Shown here in pieces: positions 23,994-34,088 of a stretch of DNA of 64,000 bases (its first letter is position 1; each line of letters begins with the position of its first letter). Below the pieces are notes generated by a model that worked only from the letters and a program-made list of their open reading frames with translations, was not told the DNA's origin and made no database searches. This DNA comes from Desulfoplanes formicivorans. Lineage in GTDB: Bacteria; Desulfobacterota; Desulfovibrionia; Desulfovibrionales; Desulfomicrobiaceae. The stretch spans positions 1 to 64,000 of the forward strand of contig NZ_BDFE01000009.1 in NCBI RefSeq assembly GCF_001748225.1, written 5' to 3'. The translations under genes and the position numbers were made by a program.

Positions 23994-26900
23994 TCATGCC
24001 TGCAGCACCCTGGCGCCATTGATCACCTTGGCCCGTGCCAGGGCCTTGAGGAATTCCTTTTTCCAATGCGTGCCCCCGTGGAGCTGGGCCAGATACTCAA
24101 GGGTATGCAGGACCTCGTTCTCCCGGTGCATCTGGATGAGGGAACGTTTGATCCCGATTTTGCAAGACGGGCAGCCCACCACAACGGGGCCGTTTGCGGG
24201 ATAGCCCTTGAGGTCCTGATTCAGCTGACGCTGTTTCTTGGAGCGGATCTTGTTGTAAATGGCCGGCGAAGTCATGGCTCCCATGCCGGACTCTCCGCAA
24301 CACCCCGGACTTATGCGCACGGTACAGCCTGCCTGGGTTGCAAGGGCTTTGGCATAGATGGTTCCTGCCTTGGCCGGGTCCATGCCCATCCATTCGGGAT
24401 GGCAGGCCGCATGATAGATGAGCGAGCCCTGGTCCCTGGTTGTGTCTGGTCCTTCCAGCCGTTCCATGAGGAACTGGACCACATCAAGATGGCTGATGCT
24501 TTTGCCTTCTCCAGGGCGTAGCCGGTATTCCTGGGTTCCTTCCCGGCAGGTGCCGCAGGATGTCAGAAAAAAGGTGCAGGCATGGCCCATGTCGGCGAGT
24601 CGGGCCATGGTTTTGTGGATGACCTCCCGGTTTTCCCGTCCCATTTTCTGGGCCTCCTCCTTGTGTCCGGCCGCCAGCAGGGGATATCCGCAACACAGGT
24701 GGACCGGAGGAAGGGCCACGCCAACGCCTGCCTTGAGCAACAGGTATGTCCCGGCAACGGCAATGGACGGGTAGAAGAGGCCTGCTCCGCATCCCGGAAA
24801 ATAAAATACCGTTTCCAGGGGTTGGGAGGAATTGGCATGGGGGAGGAAGATGGTTCCCTTTTTCAACCCCAGTTCCTGAGCGAGGTTGGTGAAATCCAGT
24901 TTTGGCCCCTTGCCCGTGAACAGGGGATTGGCCATACGTTGTTTCCATGCATCCGGAATCCGGTTCACCACCTTGTTTTGGATGGCCTGGCCCACACTGA
25001 CTGCCCGGGCGGCCATGGGAAGCACCTTCTGGGGATTTTTGCTCAGCAATGTGAGAACCTGGGCCTTGAACGGATGCCCTCCGGCTCCCTTTTCATTCAG
25101 GTAGGCCCGCATGTGCAGAGTTACGTCACTGGTGTGGATCTTGACCGGGCAGACGGCTGTGCATTTGCCGCAGGCCGTGCAATGATCCATGATCTGTCGG
25201 AGCTGGTCCAGCAGCTTCTTGTCCGGTTCACCCGTGTGCAGCTGGGAATAGTAAATGGCCTCAATAAGGGCGCCCAGGGCAATGTTCTTGTTCCTGGGAT
25301 GGAAAAGCAATCCCGCTTCCGGCTGAAACATGGGACAGACCTGCTTGCACTTGCCGCACCGGGTGCATGTCTGGATATCGACCAGAAGGCTGATCAGTCG
25401 ATCCTTGCCCGGGATGGCCGTCTTGTTGATGTCCTTGATGAGCCGGTTGAAGGAAAAGGTATACGGCAGGACCACCAGCTCGCGCTGGGTCAGTTTGCCG
25501 GGATTGAACACATTGTTGGGATCCACCTTGCGCTTGTAGCCCTTGAGGGCGATGATTTTTTCTTCCTGCAAAAAGGGGATCTTGGTGATCCCTATGCCGT
25601 GTTCGCCCGAGACCACGCCACCGAGTTCAATGACTTTGCGGGTCACCTTGACCACGGCCTCTTCGGCCAGGGCAAGCATTTGGGGATCATTTGAATTGAC
25701 CGGCAGGTTCACATGGCAGTTACCGTCTCCGGCGTGCATATGGTTGGCCACGATGATCCGGGTCCCGGTCATGTCCTCGAAAATCCTGTCCAGCTTGTCC
25801 TGGATCTGCGTATATTTGTTTTTCAGATGCTGGAAAAAGTAAAAGACCTGGAGCTCCAGTTCCTGTTCGGAGATGTCCGCAGTGGTTGTTTTTTCCTTGA
25901 GGATGTCCGTGGTTACGCCCAGTTCCATCTGGATGAATCCGTCGTCCACCTCGACTCCTTCCAGCGTGGTGACCTGCTGCAGTGCCTTGCGGTAGGCCCT
26001 GGCCAGATAGTGGAGGTTGATCTCTTCAATATAGTCGGAAAATTCCGGAATGACGGCAAGGGGCAGGACAACGTCCTCATTGATTTTGAAGCCGCTGGTA
26101 CGTTTGGAAATGGCACTGAGCTGATGGCGGTCGTGCCAGAACCGTTCGGCTTCTTTTTCGTCCCTGGCAACAAAGATATCCACGTTGTCAAAAGGATCGG
26201 TGATATGGACGATTTCCTGCATGGCCTTGTCCAGAGCCGCTTCGTCATCAGAATCAAGCTGAATGATCAGTACCGAAATGGGCGCGCCCTCGAACCTGGA
26301 TGATTTTTTCCGGTAATCAATGGCCTGGACATACTTGGTACCGAATTCTTCCATGGCCGAGATTTTGACCTTGTCCCCTTCCTTGCGGATGGTGTCGCGC
26401 AGGGCGACCACGCTCTGGATGACCAGGGAGGCGTTGCGCATGGAGGAGCCAAAGAATTCCAGACACAGGACCCGAAAATGATCCTGCTGGGGATGCAGGG
26501 TGAAACAGGCTTCGGTAATGATCCCGTCCACTCCTTCCTTCTGGATGCCGGGAAGGCCTCCCAGGTATTTGTTGGTCACGTCCTTGCCCAGACCTGCGGC
26601 CCGGATTTTGTCCCCACGCAGGGAAATGGTCTCCCGTATTTCGTCCCGTTCATCCCTGATTTCAAAAATGGCTGTTTCATGGGGGAAGATCTTGTGGCCG
26701 GGATGGTTCTTGCGCCTGATCCGGATGCACTCTCCCGAGGGGGTGACCATGGTGTAGCTGAGCACGTTGTCGATGGTTGTGCCGTATTCAAAGGCAAAGG
26801 GGCCACCAGCATTTTCCGACAGGTTGCCGCCCAGGGAGGAGGCTGCCTTGGAAGCCGGGTCCACGGTGAAGAGCATGCCGTGTTTGGCGGCTTCCTGGCC

Positions 26901-27548
26901 TGCGTGCAGCGTGAGAACACCGGTCTGGGCACAGATGCATTTTTTCTCCGTGTCCACGGAAAGGATTTTGTTGAACCTGGTCATGCTCAACACAACGGTC
27001 CGCCATTTGGCAGGGACCGCACCACCGGTCAGTCCTGACCCCCCGCCCCGGGGGACAATGGCAAAGCCGAGCTCGTTGGCCAGTCGGACAATCTTCTGGA
27101 TCTGCTCCGTGGTCTCGGGGAACACGACCATGGCCGGCAGCTCCATGCGCAGATCCGTGGCATCGGTGGAACATTCCACCAGGGTGTGGGGCGAGGTGGA
27201 AATCTGATCTCTGGACAGAATGGAACTCATCCGCTTGAGCAGTTTGGCCGTGAATTTGCGATCCTGGTCAAACCGGTCCCAATAGCCTTGCAGACACGTG
27301 GACAGGTCATGGAAATATTCCGGAGACAATGCCCCTTTTTCCCGTTTGAGCCGGTCCATGACGCTGGCATGGACGTTTTCAGCGGGAATAAAGGGATTGT
27401 ACCGAATCATGAACAGTTCTTCTGCAAGGGACAGGGCCAGTTCCTGAAGATATTCAGGCCAGGTCTGGAATTCTTCCAGAGGAATGCCAAGGACACGTTT
27501 GACCAGTCGTTCCGGGGCCAGGGATATGTGGGGTCCGCGTTGGGGCAT
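23994..27548 (-). CDS. Giant FAD-linked oxidase / Fe-S / CCG-domain fusion, D-lactate-dehydrogenase-like
   Basis: 1184 aa, apparently cytoplasmic or peripheral. Order: FAD-binding PCMH domain (PRGGGSGLTGGAVP near residue 164), FAD-oxidase C-terminal domain (NHMHAGDGNCHVNLP near 600, then GEHGIG), two 4Fe-4S clusters (CTRCGKCKQVCP near 726; CTACGKCTAVCP near 788), and two CCG cysteine-rich domains (CCGYP near 950; CCGESG near 1081). This fuses what GlcD/Dld plus GlcF/LldE do separately: oxidation of a 2-hydroxyacid such as D-lactate or glycolate and passage of electrons to the menaquinone pool. Relatives of this size occur in Desulfovibrio. The substrate is inferred. No lactate permease is adjacent. 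Confidence 0.9.
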   Translation of the reverse strand: MPQRGPHISLAPERLVKRVLGIPLEEFQTWPEYLQELALSLAEELFMIRYNPFIPAENVHASVMDRLKREKGALSPEYFHDLSTCLQGYWDRFDQDRKFTAKLLKRMSSILSRDQISTSPHTLVECSTDATDLRMELPAMVVFPETTEQIQKIVRLANELGFAIVPRGGGSGLTGGAVPAKWRTVVLSMTRFNKILSVDTEKKCICAQTGVLTLHAGQEAAKHGMLFTVDPASKAASSLGGNLSENAGGPFAFEYGTTIDNVLSYTMVTPSGECIRIRRKNHPGHKIFPHETAIFEIRDERDEIRETISLRGDKIRAAGLGKDVTNKYLGGLPGIQKEGVDGIITEACFTLHPQQDHFRVLCLEFFGSSMRNASLVIQSVVALRDTIRKEGDKVKISAMEEFGTKYVQAIDYRKKSSRFEGAPISVLIIQLDSDDEAALDKAMQEIVHITDPFDNVDIFVARDEKEAERFWHDRHQLSAISKRTSGFKINEDVVLPLAVIPEFSDYIEEINLHYLARAYRKALQQVTTLEGVEVDDGFIQMELGVTTDILKEKTTTADISEQELELQVFYFFQHLKNKYTQIQDKLDRIFEDMTGTRIIVANHMHAGDGNCHVNLPVNSNDPQMLALAEEAVVKVTRKVIELGGVVSGEHGIGITKIPFLQEEKIIALKGYKRKVDPNNVFNPGKLTQRELVVLPYTFSFNRLIKDINKTAIPGKDRLISLLVDIQTCTRCGKCKQVCPMFQPEAGLLFHPRNKNIALGALIEAIYYSQLHTGEPDKKLLDQLRQIMDHCTACGKCTAVCPVKIHTSDVTLHMRAYLNEKGAGGHPFKAQVLTLLSKNPQKVLPMAARAVSVGQAIQNKVVNRIPDAWKQRMANPLFTGKGPKLDFTNLAQELGLKKGTIFLPHANSSQPLETVFYFPGCGAGLFYPSIAVAGTYLLLKAGVGVALPPVHLCCGYPLLAAGHKEEAQKMGRENREVIHKTMARLADMGHACTFFLTSCGTCREGTQEYRLRPGEGKSISHLDVVQFLMERLEGPDTTRDQGSLIYHAACHPEWMGMDPAKAGTIYAKALATQAGCTVRISPGCCGESGMGAMTSPAIYNKIRSKKQRQLNQDLKGYPANGPVVVGCPSCKIGIKRSLIQMHRENEVLHTLEYLAQLHGGTHWKKEFLKALARAKVINGARVLQA

Positions 27549-27590
27549 TTTTAGTTGTAAGGGTTAAAGGTTAGGATGAAGGAGAAGAAG

Positions 27591-27811
27591 GTGCGCAGTG
27601 CTTTAGTGCACAGTGCTTTAGTGCGCAGTACTTGAGTGCACAGTACGCAGTACGCAGGGCGCAGGGAGAACATATTGTTTTTAATGTGGATTATCCGTTC
27701 ATCCGTTTTTGGGGAGATAATTCGTGCAGGTCAGAAACGAGGTGACGATAAACACTGAAAATCGTCTTTTTCATCCCTGTGTACTTCGTGTGTACTGTGT
27801 ACTGCCCACTT
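27591..27811. repeat. Inverted arms of degenerate GTGCGCAGTAC repeats (locus B)
   Basis: Left arm 27591-27667 has about eight units of the GTGCGCAGT / GTGCACAGT / ACGCAGT type, in part spaced by CTTTA; right arm 27781-27811 has the reverse units (GTACTTCGTG, TGTACTGTGTACTGCCCACT). About 113 bp lie between. A TTTAG-GTTAAAGGTTAGG tract precedes the left arm as at locus A, so the two loci share more than the short unit. It fills the gap between ychF and the FAD/Fe-S gene. Confidence 0.78.
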
Positions 27812-27813
27812 TA

Positions 27814-28914
27814 TTACACATTAAAGAGGAAATGAACAACGTCTCCATCTTTGACCACGTATTCCTTGCCTTCCACCCGAAGCACTCCCTTGGATCGGCA
27901 GGCAGCTTCGGACCCGTTGGCAACATAGTCGTCATAGGCGATGATTTCCGCCCGGATGAAACCGCGTTCAAAATCCGTGTGGATGACGCCGGCTGCCTGG
28001 GGGGCTTTCCAGCCCTTGCGGATGGTCCATGCCTTGACCTCCTTGGGTCCGGCCGTGAAGTAGCTGATCAGGCCGAGGGTGGCGTATCCGGTGTGGATGA
28101 CCTGTTCCAGACCGCTTTGGGTCACCCCGTAAGACTCCAGAAATTCAGCGCGCTCGTCTTCGTCCAGACCCGCAAGTTCCTCTTCCATCTTGGCCGAGAC
28201 CTTGATGCAGGCGCACCCGCGTTGTCCGGCCAGTTCCCGTACACGGGACACATGCTCGTTGTTCTGGGCAAGGGCATCCTCGTCCACGTTCATGGCGTAG
28301 ATGACCGGCTTGGCCGAGATGAGTCCCAGTTCCCCAAACGCGGATTCAAGGGTTTCATCATCCTTGAGGGGAAAGGTTGCTGCGGGCTTGCCCGTTGCCA
28401 GGTGTGCTTCCAATTGCTGGCACATGGCCAGGACGGGCATGAGTTTCTTGTCACCCTTGACCTGCTTTTCCAGACGGGAAATGCGGTTTTCCACCATCTG
28501 CAAATCAGCCATGATCAGTTCGGTTTCAATGATGTCGATATCCCGGATGGGGTCGATGGACCCGTCCACATGAACGATGTCATCGTTTTCAAAACACCGG
28601 ACAACATGAAGGATGGCTTGGGTCTCCCTGATATTGCCCAGAAATTTGTTGCCCAATCCTTCGCCCTTGCTCGCCCCGGCCACCAGGCCGGCGATGTCGA
28701 TGAAGTCCACGGTGGCATGGACGATCTTTTCCGGATTGACCAGCCTGGCCAGTGCCTGGAGGCGGTCGTCGGGAACAGGTACCACCGCCTTGTTGGGTTC
28801 AATGGTGCAAAAGGGGTAGTTGGCACTTTCTGCGTTCTGGGCCCTGGTCAGGGCGTTGAAAATGGTCGACTTGCCCACGTTGGGAAGACCGACGATTCCA
28901 ATACTCAATGACAT
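27814..28914 (-). CDS. ychF: Ribosome-associated ATPase YchF (EngD/OLA1 family)
   Basis: 366 aa with the start at 28914 (MSLSIGIVGLPNVGKST after AAGGAGC); the open frame extends 30 codons further without conservation. G1 GLPNVGKST, G3 DIAGLVAGASKGEGLGN, and NVDED in the place of NKxD, as in the OLA1/YchF subgroup that prefers ATP. The C-terminal TGS domain (VKAWTIRKGWKAPQAAG ... FERGFIRAEII) is complete. Universal housekeeping protein binding the 70S ribosome. Confidence 0.96.
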   Translation of the reverse strand: MSLSIGIVGLPNVGKSTIFNALTRAQNAESANYPFCTIEPNKAVVPVPDDRLQALARLVNPEKIVHATVDFIDIAGLVAGASKGEGLGNKFLGNIRETQAILHVVRCFENDDIVHVDGSIDPIRDIDIIETELIMADLQMVENRISRLEKQVKGDKKLMPVLAMCQQLEAHLATGKPAATFPLKDDETLESAFGELGLISAKPVIYAMNVDEDALAQNNEHVSRVRELAGQRGCACIKVSAKMEEELAGLDEDERAEFLESYGVTQSGLEQVIHTGYATLGLISYFTAGPKEVKAWTIRKGWKAPQAAGVIHTDFERGFIRAEIIAYDDYVANGSEAACRSKGVLRVEGKEYVVKDGDVVHFLFNV

Positions 28915-29314
28915 GAATGGATGCTCCTTGATGAGGGACAACCCGTATCCGGCATGGTTGCGTGCTTCATGACAATGCCCGAGGTCCTGACGGAAAGGGT
29001 GCACACGGGAAAGGAAACGTTCGGAACGGGTGTATAGTTTTGAAGACTAAAACATATCTTTCTGGAGCACAACCAAAGGGGTCGTCAAGAGAAAATCCGC
29101 GGTGTCCCGGAAGTCCTCTGGAGCCCGGTCTGTACATGGTGGGGCAAATCCATTACCAAAGCCTGATTTGATGACGTTTGTTCCAAGTTGCCATGGCCGA
29201 CGAGATGCGCTTCTTCGCCCTGTTTTGCCGGGGATGTCGGCATGGTTGAGGCAGTTGGAGTGGCGGGGATTGTCAGTCCAATCTGTTGTAAAGAAACCAC
29301 CACAGGGGTCCTTC
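28915..29314. other. Divergent intergenic region, no gene recognised
   Basis: About 400 bp between ychF and ispG. The ispG frame remains open back to 29102 but those residues are not conserved in IspG. No repeat or RNA element stands out. Promoters for both genes must lie here. Confidence 0.4.
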
Positions 29315-30418
29315 ATGCATATTTCACGGAAACCGACACGAACCGTGTTTGTGGGCAATGTGGGCATTGGCGGGAACAATCCTGTCCGGGTTCAGAGCAT
29401 GACCAACACGGACACCCGGGATGTTCAGGCCACGCTGGCCCAGATCCATGCCCTGGCCAAGGCCGGGTGCGAGATCGTGCGGCTGGCCGTGCTTGATGCC
29501 GAGGCCGCTTTATGTCTGCGTGCCATTAAAGAGGCGGCAGAAGTACCTCTTATTGCAGATATTCATTTTGACCACCGGCTGGCCATCTCGGCCATGGAGG
29601 CCGGGGTGGACGGGTTGCGCATCAATCCCGGGAACATCGGGGGCAAGGACCATGTGGACATGGTTGTTGACGCGGCCAAGGCCCACCATGTGCCCATCCG
29701 CATCGGGGTCAACAGCGGTTCCGTGGAAAAGGATCTGCTGGCAACTTTTGGCGGCCCCACGCCCGAGGCCATGGTCCAATCGGCCATGCGTCATGTACGG
29801 CTGCTTGAAGAACGGGGATTTGATCAAATCAAGATTTCTCTCAAATCGTCTTCGGTCCTTTCCACCGTGGACGCCTACCGGATCATGAGCGACAAGGTGG
29901 ACTATCCCCTGCACATCGGGGTGACCGAGGCCGGGACACCGCTGCGGGGAGCCGTGAAGTCCGGGGTCGGGCTGGGTATGCTCCTTGCTCAGGGAATAGG
30001 TGACACCCTGCGCGTCTCCCTTACCGGAGATCCAGTGGACGAAATGCTCGTTGCCTGGGAAATCCTGCGTTCCCTGGGGATCCGGCAGCGCGGTCCGGAG
30101 ATTGTTTCCTGTCCCAGTTGCGGGCGGACCGAGGTGGATCTGATCGGCCTGGCAACAGCTGTTGAAAAGCGGCTTATGCACGTGACCGACGTGTTCACCG
30201 TGGCGGTCATGGGGTGTGTGGTCAACGGCCCTGGCGAGGCCAGGGAAGCCGATATCGGCATTGCCGGTGGCCGGGATTGCGGGATTATTTTTCGAAAAGG
30301 CAGGATCGTACGCAAGATCAAGGGCGAAGCCAACCTGATACCGGAGTTTCTGCAGGAACTGGAGACATTTCTGGACCAGAGGGCCCGGACCGGCGAACAT
30401 GGCCCGGGGCAGCGCTAA
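29315..30418 (+). CDS. ispG: (E)-4-hydroxy-3-methylbut-2-enyl-diphosphate synthase IspG
   Basis: 367 aa, start at 29315 (MHISRKPTRTVFVGNVGIGG). Converts MEcPP to HMBPP in the MEP isoprenoid pathway. TIM-barrel region with VQSMTNTDTRD, IADIHFDHRLA, LRINPGNIGG; C-terminal [4Fe-4S] ligands CPSCGR and MGCVVNGPGEAREADIG. Compact, bacterial-type length without the plant insert. It heads a plus-strand cluster that also holds ispA and dxs of the same pathway. Confidence 0.96.
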   Translation: MHISRKPTRTVFVGNVGIGGNNPVRVQSMTNTDTRDVQATLAQIHALAKAGCEIVRLAVLDAEAALCLRAIKEAAEVPLIADIHFDHRLAISAMEAGVDGLRINPGNIGGKDHVDMVVDAAKAHHVPIRIGVNSGSVEKDLLATFGGPTPEAMVQSAMRHVRLLEERGFDQIKISLKSSSVLSTVDAYRIMSDKVDYPLHIGVTEAGTPLRGAVKSGVGLGMLLAQGIGDTLRVSLTGDPVDEMLVAWEILRSLGIRQRGPEIVSCPSCGRTEVDLIGLATAVEKRLMHVTDVFTVAVMGCVVNGPGEAREADIGIAGGRDCGIIFRKGRIVRKIKGEANLIPEFLQELETFLDQRARTGEHGPGQR

Positions 30419-30639
30419 TGGTTGCACGGGGTATGTTTTAACATCTGCCAGGGACTGTTTTCCCCGAGTCCGGGCCGCCTGCCCGTGATGGTCAACAGCA
30501 TTGACAAGCAGCAGGAACATCACAAAGAAACCGGTTGCAACAACGCGTAGGCCAAGCTGTCGGGCTGGTGGTACGGGTCCGGTTTTCGTGCATGTGCTGC
30601 ACCCGACAGGGTTTCATTTTTCATACAAGGAGATCACCC

Positions 30640-32379
30640 ATGCTTTTCAGTGGATACTATGTCCCCACTCTCAAGGAAGATCCGGCCGAGGCCGAGGTCA
30701 TCAGCCACAAACTGCTCTTGCGGGCAGGCATGATCCGCAAGCTGACGTCGGGGATGTATACCTACCTGCCCCTGGGTCTACGGGCCGTGAACAAGGTCGC
30801 CAAGATCGTGCGCGAAGAGATGGACCGGGCAGGAGCCCTGGAGGTTCTCATGCCCATGGTCCAGCCCGCCGACCTTTGGCAGGAAACAGGCCGTTGGGAA
30901 TTTTACGGCAAGGAACTCCTGCGTTTCAAGGATCGGCATGGCCGGGATTACTGCCTGGGGCCCACCCACGAGGAAGTGGTCACCGATCTCATCCGGGGAG
31001 AGGTGCGTTCCTACAAGCAATTGCCGTTGAACCTCTATCAGATTCAAACCAAGTTCAGGGATGAAATCCGGCCCAGGTTCGGTTTGATGCGTGGTCGGGA
31101 GTTTGTCATGAAGGACGGGTATTCCTTTGACGCAAATGAGGACGGAGCCAACCAGAGCTATGCGAGAATGTACGAGGCCTATGTGGCCATTTTCTCACGC
31201 ATTGGTCTGGAATTCCGGCCGGTTGAAGCGGATACGGGATCCATTGGGGGAAGTTATTCCCACGAATTCATGGTTCTGGCCGATACCGGGGAAGACACCA
31301 TTGCCGTGTGCACCCAGTGTGATTACGCAGCCAATCTGGAAAAGGCAGAGGTCACCTGTGTTGCCGGGGACGCTTGTTCGGCCTGCAGCCAGGACATGGT
31401 AGAGGTGGCCACCCCCGGCAAGCATGCCGTGGACGAGGTGGCAGCGTTTCTGGGTGTTGACCCCCAGCGTATTCTCAAAACCCTACTTTACGACATTGAT
31501 GGCGAATCCGTTGCCGTGCTGGTGCGCGGGGATCGGGAGGTCAACGAGTGCAAGTTGAAGACTCTGCTCGGCGGTGATGTCTGCCAAATGGCCAGTGCCA
31601 AACAGGTTGAGGAGTGGACCCAGGCTCCGGTGGGCTTTGCCGGACCTGTGGGGCTGAAGGTAGACAAAATCTATGCGGATTTTGAAGTTCGAACCGCCAC
31701 GGACTGGATAGCGGGCGCCAACAAGAAAGATACCCACGTCATGCACGTGGACATTGCCCGGGATGTCAAGCTGACCGGGTATGCCGATCTCAGACAGATT
31801 ACGGATCAGGATGTCTGTCCCCGGTGCGGGGCTCCCATCACCCTGCCCAAGGGGATTGAGGTGGGCCATGTTTTCAAACTGGGTACCAAGTACAGTGAAT
31901 CCATGAATGCGTGTTATCTGGATGAAAACGGCAAGGAAAAGCCCATGATCATGGGGTGTTACGGCATCGGGGTCAGTCGGGTGGTTGCCGCGGCCATCGA
32001 GCAGAACCATGACGAGCACGGGATGATGTTTCCGCCTTCCATTGCTCCCTTTGAGGTCTCTCTGCTGGCCCTGACCGGGGCCAAGGACGATGACCTCAGG
32101 GCCAAGGCCGTTGAACTGCATGATGTGCTGGAGAACATGGGCGTTGAGGTACTCCTGGACGATCGCAAGGAGCGTCCAGGAATCAAGTTCAAGGACGCCG
32201 ATCTCATGGGCGCACCCATGCAGCTTGTTCTGGGCAAGAAAGGCCTCACCAATGGGATCATTGAGGCCAAGAACCGCAAGACAGGGGAAAAAATGGAATT
32301 GCCCCTGGAAGGTTTCCAGCAGGGATTCGAGGCATGGCGCAAGGAAGTGTATGCGTCCTGGGGGCTTGAGGTGGCGTAA
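30640..32379 (+). CDS. proS: Prolyl-tRNA synthetase, bacterial type
   Basis: 579 aa, start at 30640 behind ACAAGGAG. Class II synthetase: motif 2 ([21 protein letters not shown]) and motif 3 ([18 protein letters not shown]) are visible, with [10 protein letters not shown] in the active site. The YbaK-like INS editing domain lies between motifs 2 and 3 (about residues 225-400; [20 protein letters not shown]), which is the bacterial architecture that hydrolyses Ala-tRNA(Pro). C-terminal anticodon-binding domain is complete. Confidence 0.97.
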   Translation: MLFSGYYVPTLKEDPAEAEVISHKLLLRAGMIRKLTSGMYTYLPLGLRAVNKVAKIVREEMDRAGALEVLMPMVQPADLWQETGRWEFYGKELLRFKDRHGRDYCLGPTHEEVVTDLIRGEVRSYKQLPLNLYQIQTKFRDEIRPRFGLMRGREFVMKDGYSFDANEDGANQSYARMYEAYVAIFSRIGLEFRPVEADTGSIGGSYSHEFMVLADTGEDTIAVCTQCDYAANLEKAEVTCVAGDACSACSQDMVEVATPGKHAVDEVAAFLGVDPQRILKTLLYDIDGESVAVLVRGDREVNECKLKTLLGGDVCQMASAKQVEEWTQAPVGFAGPVGLKVDKIYADFEVRTATDWIAGANKKDTHVMHVDIARDVKLTGYADLRQITDQDVCPRCGAPITLPKGIEVGHVFKLGTKYSESMNACYLDENGKEKPMIMGCYGIGVSRVVAAAIEQNHDEHGMMFPPSIAPFEVSLLALTGAKDDDLRAKAVELHDVLENMGVEVLLDDRKERPGIKFKDADLMGAPMQLVLGKKGLTNGIIEAKNRKTGEKMELPLEGFQQGFEAWRKEVYASWGLEVA

Positions 32380-32561
32380 ATCGCGCCCCTGGTTGGCCCG
32401 GCCAGGGAAGAGGCCTCCCCCTTCACGGCGGGATGGAGTGGGCGCGATGGCCTGCCTGCTGGTGGTTGTCATGGAAACAACATGTATCGCCCGGACTTCT
32501 GTTTGGTTCAGAGTCCGGGCGGTTTCTCATGACAACGCCTTCATGTTTGCAAGGAGAGGAA

Positions 32562-33959
32562 ATGGTGCAGATTTTCACGGTCACCGGGATCACCGAAGCC
32601 GTGGCCCATACGCTGCAGGCAGAGTTTCCCTTTGTCTGGGTCCGTGGTCAGGTGACCAATCTGGCCCGTCCCGGGTCCGGACATATCTATTTTTCCCTCA
32701 AGGACCACAACGCGTCCCTGGCTGTTGTCTGGTTCAAGTCGAACCAGCAGGGCACGATGCCTTCCTCCGGGGAACGCGTTGATCCCCTGACCGGTGAAGT
32801 CCTTTCGGGTCGGGGGCTCGTGCTCCAGGAAGGCATGGACATTCTGGTTGCCGGGCGGATACAGGTCTATGCCCCCAGGGGAACGTATCAGCTGGTGGCC
32901 GAACTGGTGCAGGAGCAGGGGGTGGGCGACCTGCACCTGGCGTTTGAAGCGCTCAAGCAGAAACTGGCCGGTCAGGGATATTTTGATCCCGGCCGTAAGC
33001 AGACCCTGCCCAAACATGTTCGGCGGGTGGCCGTGGTTACCGCGCCCGGGGGAGCCGCCATTCGCGATTTTGTGAAGATCGCCCGGTCGCGGGGGCTGGG
33101 CGGACAGATCCGGGTGTATCCCTCCCTGGTCCAGGGGGACAAGGCCCCGGAATCCATCATCCATGCCATGGATCGTGTTGTTGCCGACGACTGGGCCGAC
33201 ATCCTCGTGCTCATCCGGGGCGGTGGATCCATTGAAGATTTGTGGGCATTCAATGACGAGTCCGTGGCAACGGCCATTTTTTCCAGCCCCCTTCCGGTTG
33301 TCTGCGGGGTAGGTCATGAAGTGGATACCACCATCGCCGATCTGGTGGCGGATGTGCGTGCGGCAACCCCCACCCATGCAGCCCAGATCATATGGCCCGA
33401 GCGCGAAACCATGATGCAAGGGCTGGACGAGTTGAGCATTCGTCTTTCCCGGGCCATGAATCAGCTCATATCCGGGTTTGAGGCCCGCCTTGGGCATCAG
33501 GAAAAGGGGCTTGACTGGCTCAGTCCCGAGACGCGCATCAACCGGATCATGGACCAGGTGAACCATGCAATCCTCGGGCTAAAACAGGCTGGCACCCAAT
33601 GGATGGCCCGAAAAAGTGATCTTCTGATCAGGGAGGCCACGCGCCTTTGTACGGCTCTTGGTCCGGGATTCTGGCGCATGCATGAGCATTCCCTGCTGAC
33701 CCAGGGGGATCGTCTTGCCCTCCATGGACAGGGATTTGTGGAGGCCAAGATGGCCCAAACCAGGGTTGTGCAGACCAGGCTGCAGGGGCTTGATCCCCAT
33801 GCGCCCCTGCAACGGGGATATTGCCTGGTCAGAAAGGAAGACGGTTCGTTTGTGCGTGACCAAGGCGAGGTGGCTCCTGACGAGCTGGTTGAAATCCTGC
33901 CCGCTCGGGGGCGGATCGTTGCCCGTGTGGTTGATCATCAACCAGCCAAAAAGGGTTAA
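32562..33959 (+). CDS. xseA: Exodeoxyribonuclease VII large subunit
   Basis: 465 aa, start at 32562 after AAGGAGAGGAA. N-terminal OB fold (VWVRGQVTNLARPGSGHIYFSLKD) and catalytic exonuc_VII_L domain (VVTAPGGAAIRDF; ILVLIRGGGSIEDLWAFND; VCGVGHEVDTTIADLVAD), then the long helical arm and C-terminal PLQRGYCLVR. Forms a complex with XseB, encoded 1 kb downstream, to degrade single-stranded DNA. Confidence 0.96.
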   Translation: MVQIFTVTGITEAVAHTLQAEFPFVWVRGQVTNLARPGSGHIYFSLKDHNASLAVVWFKSNQQGTMPSSGERVDPLTGEVLSGRGLVLQEGMDILVAGRIQVYAPRGTYQLVAELVQEQGVGDLHLAFEALKQKLAGQGYFDPGRKQTLPKHVRRVAVVTAPGGAAIRDFVKIARSRGLGGQIRVYPSLVQGDKAPESIIHAMDRVVADDWADILVLIRGGGSIEDLWAFNDESVATAIFSSPLPVVCGVGHEVDTTIADLVADVRAATPTHAAQIIWPERETMMQGLDELSIRLSRAMNQLISGFEARLGHQEKGLDWLSPETRINRIMDQVNHAILGLKQAGTQWMARKSDLLIREATRLCTALGPGFWRMHEHSLLTQGDRLALHGQGFVEAKMAQTRVVQTRLQGLDPHAPLQRGYCLVRKEDGSFVRDQGEVAPDELVEILPARGRIVARVVDHQPAKKG

Positions 33960-34088
33960 AGCCTGCTTCTTGTACCGTCTCGGGCATGGTGATATTTGTC
34001 CGATTTTGCCGTGACTTGATGTTTGCCGTAAATTGGCCCAAAAAACAGGTGGTGTCCGGATCCGGGTCGTGGGATGCAAGGGGGATTG

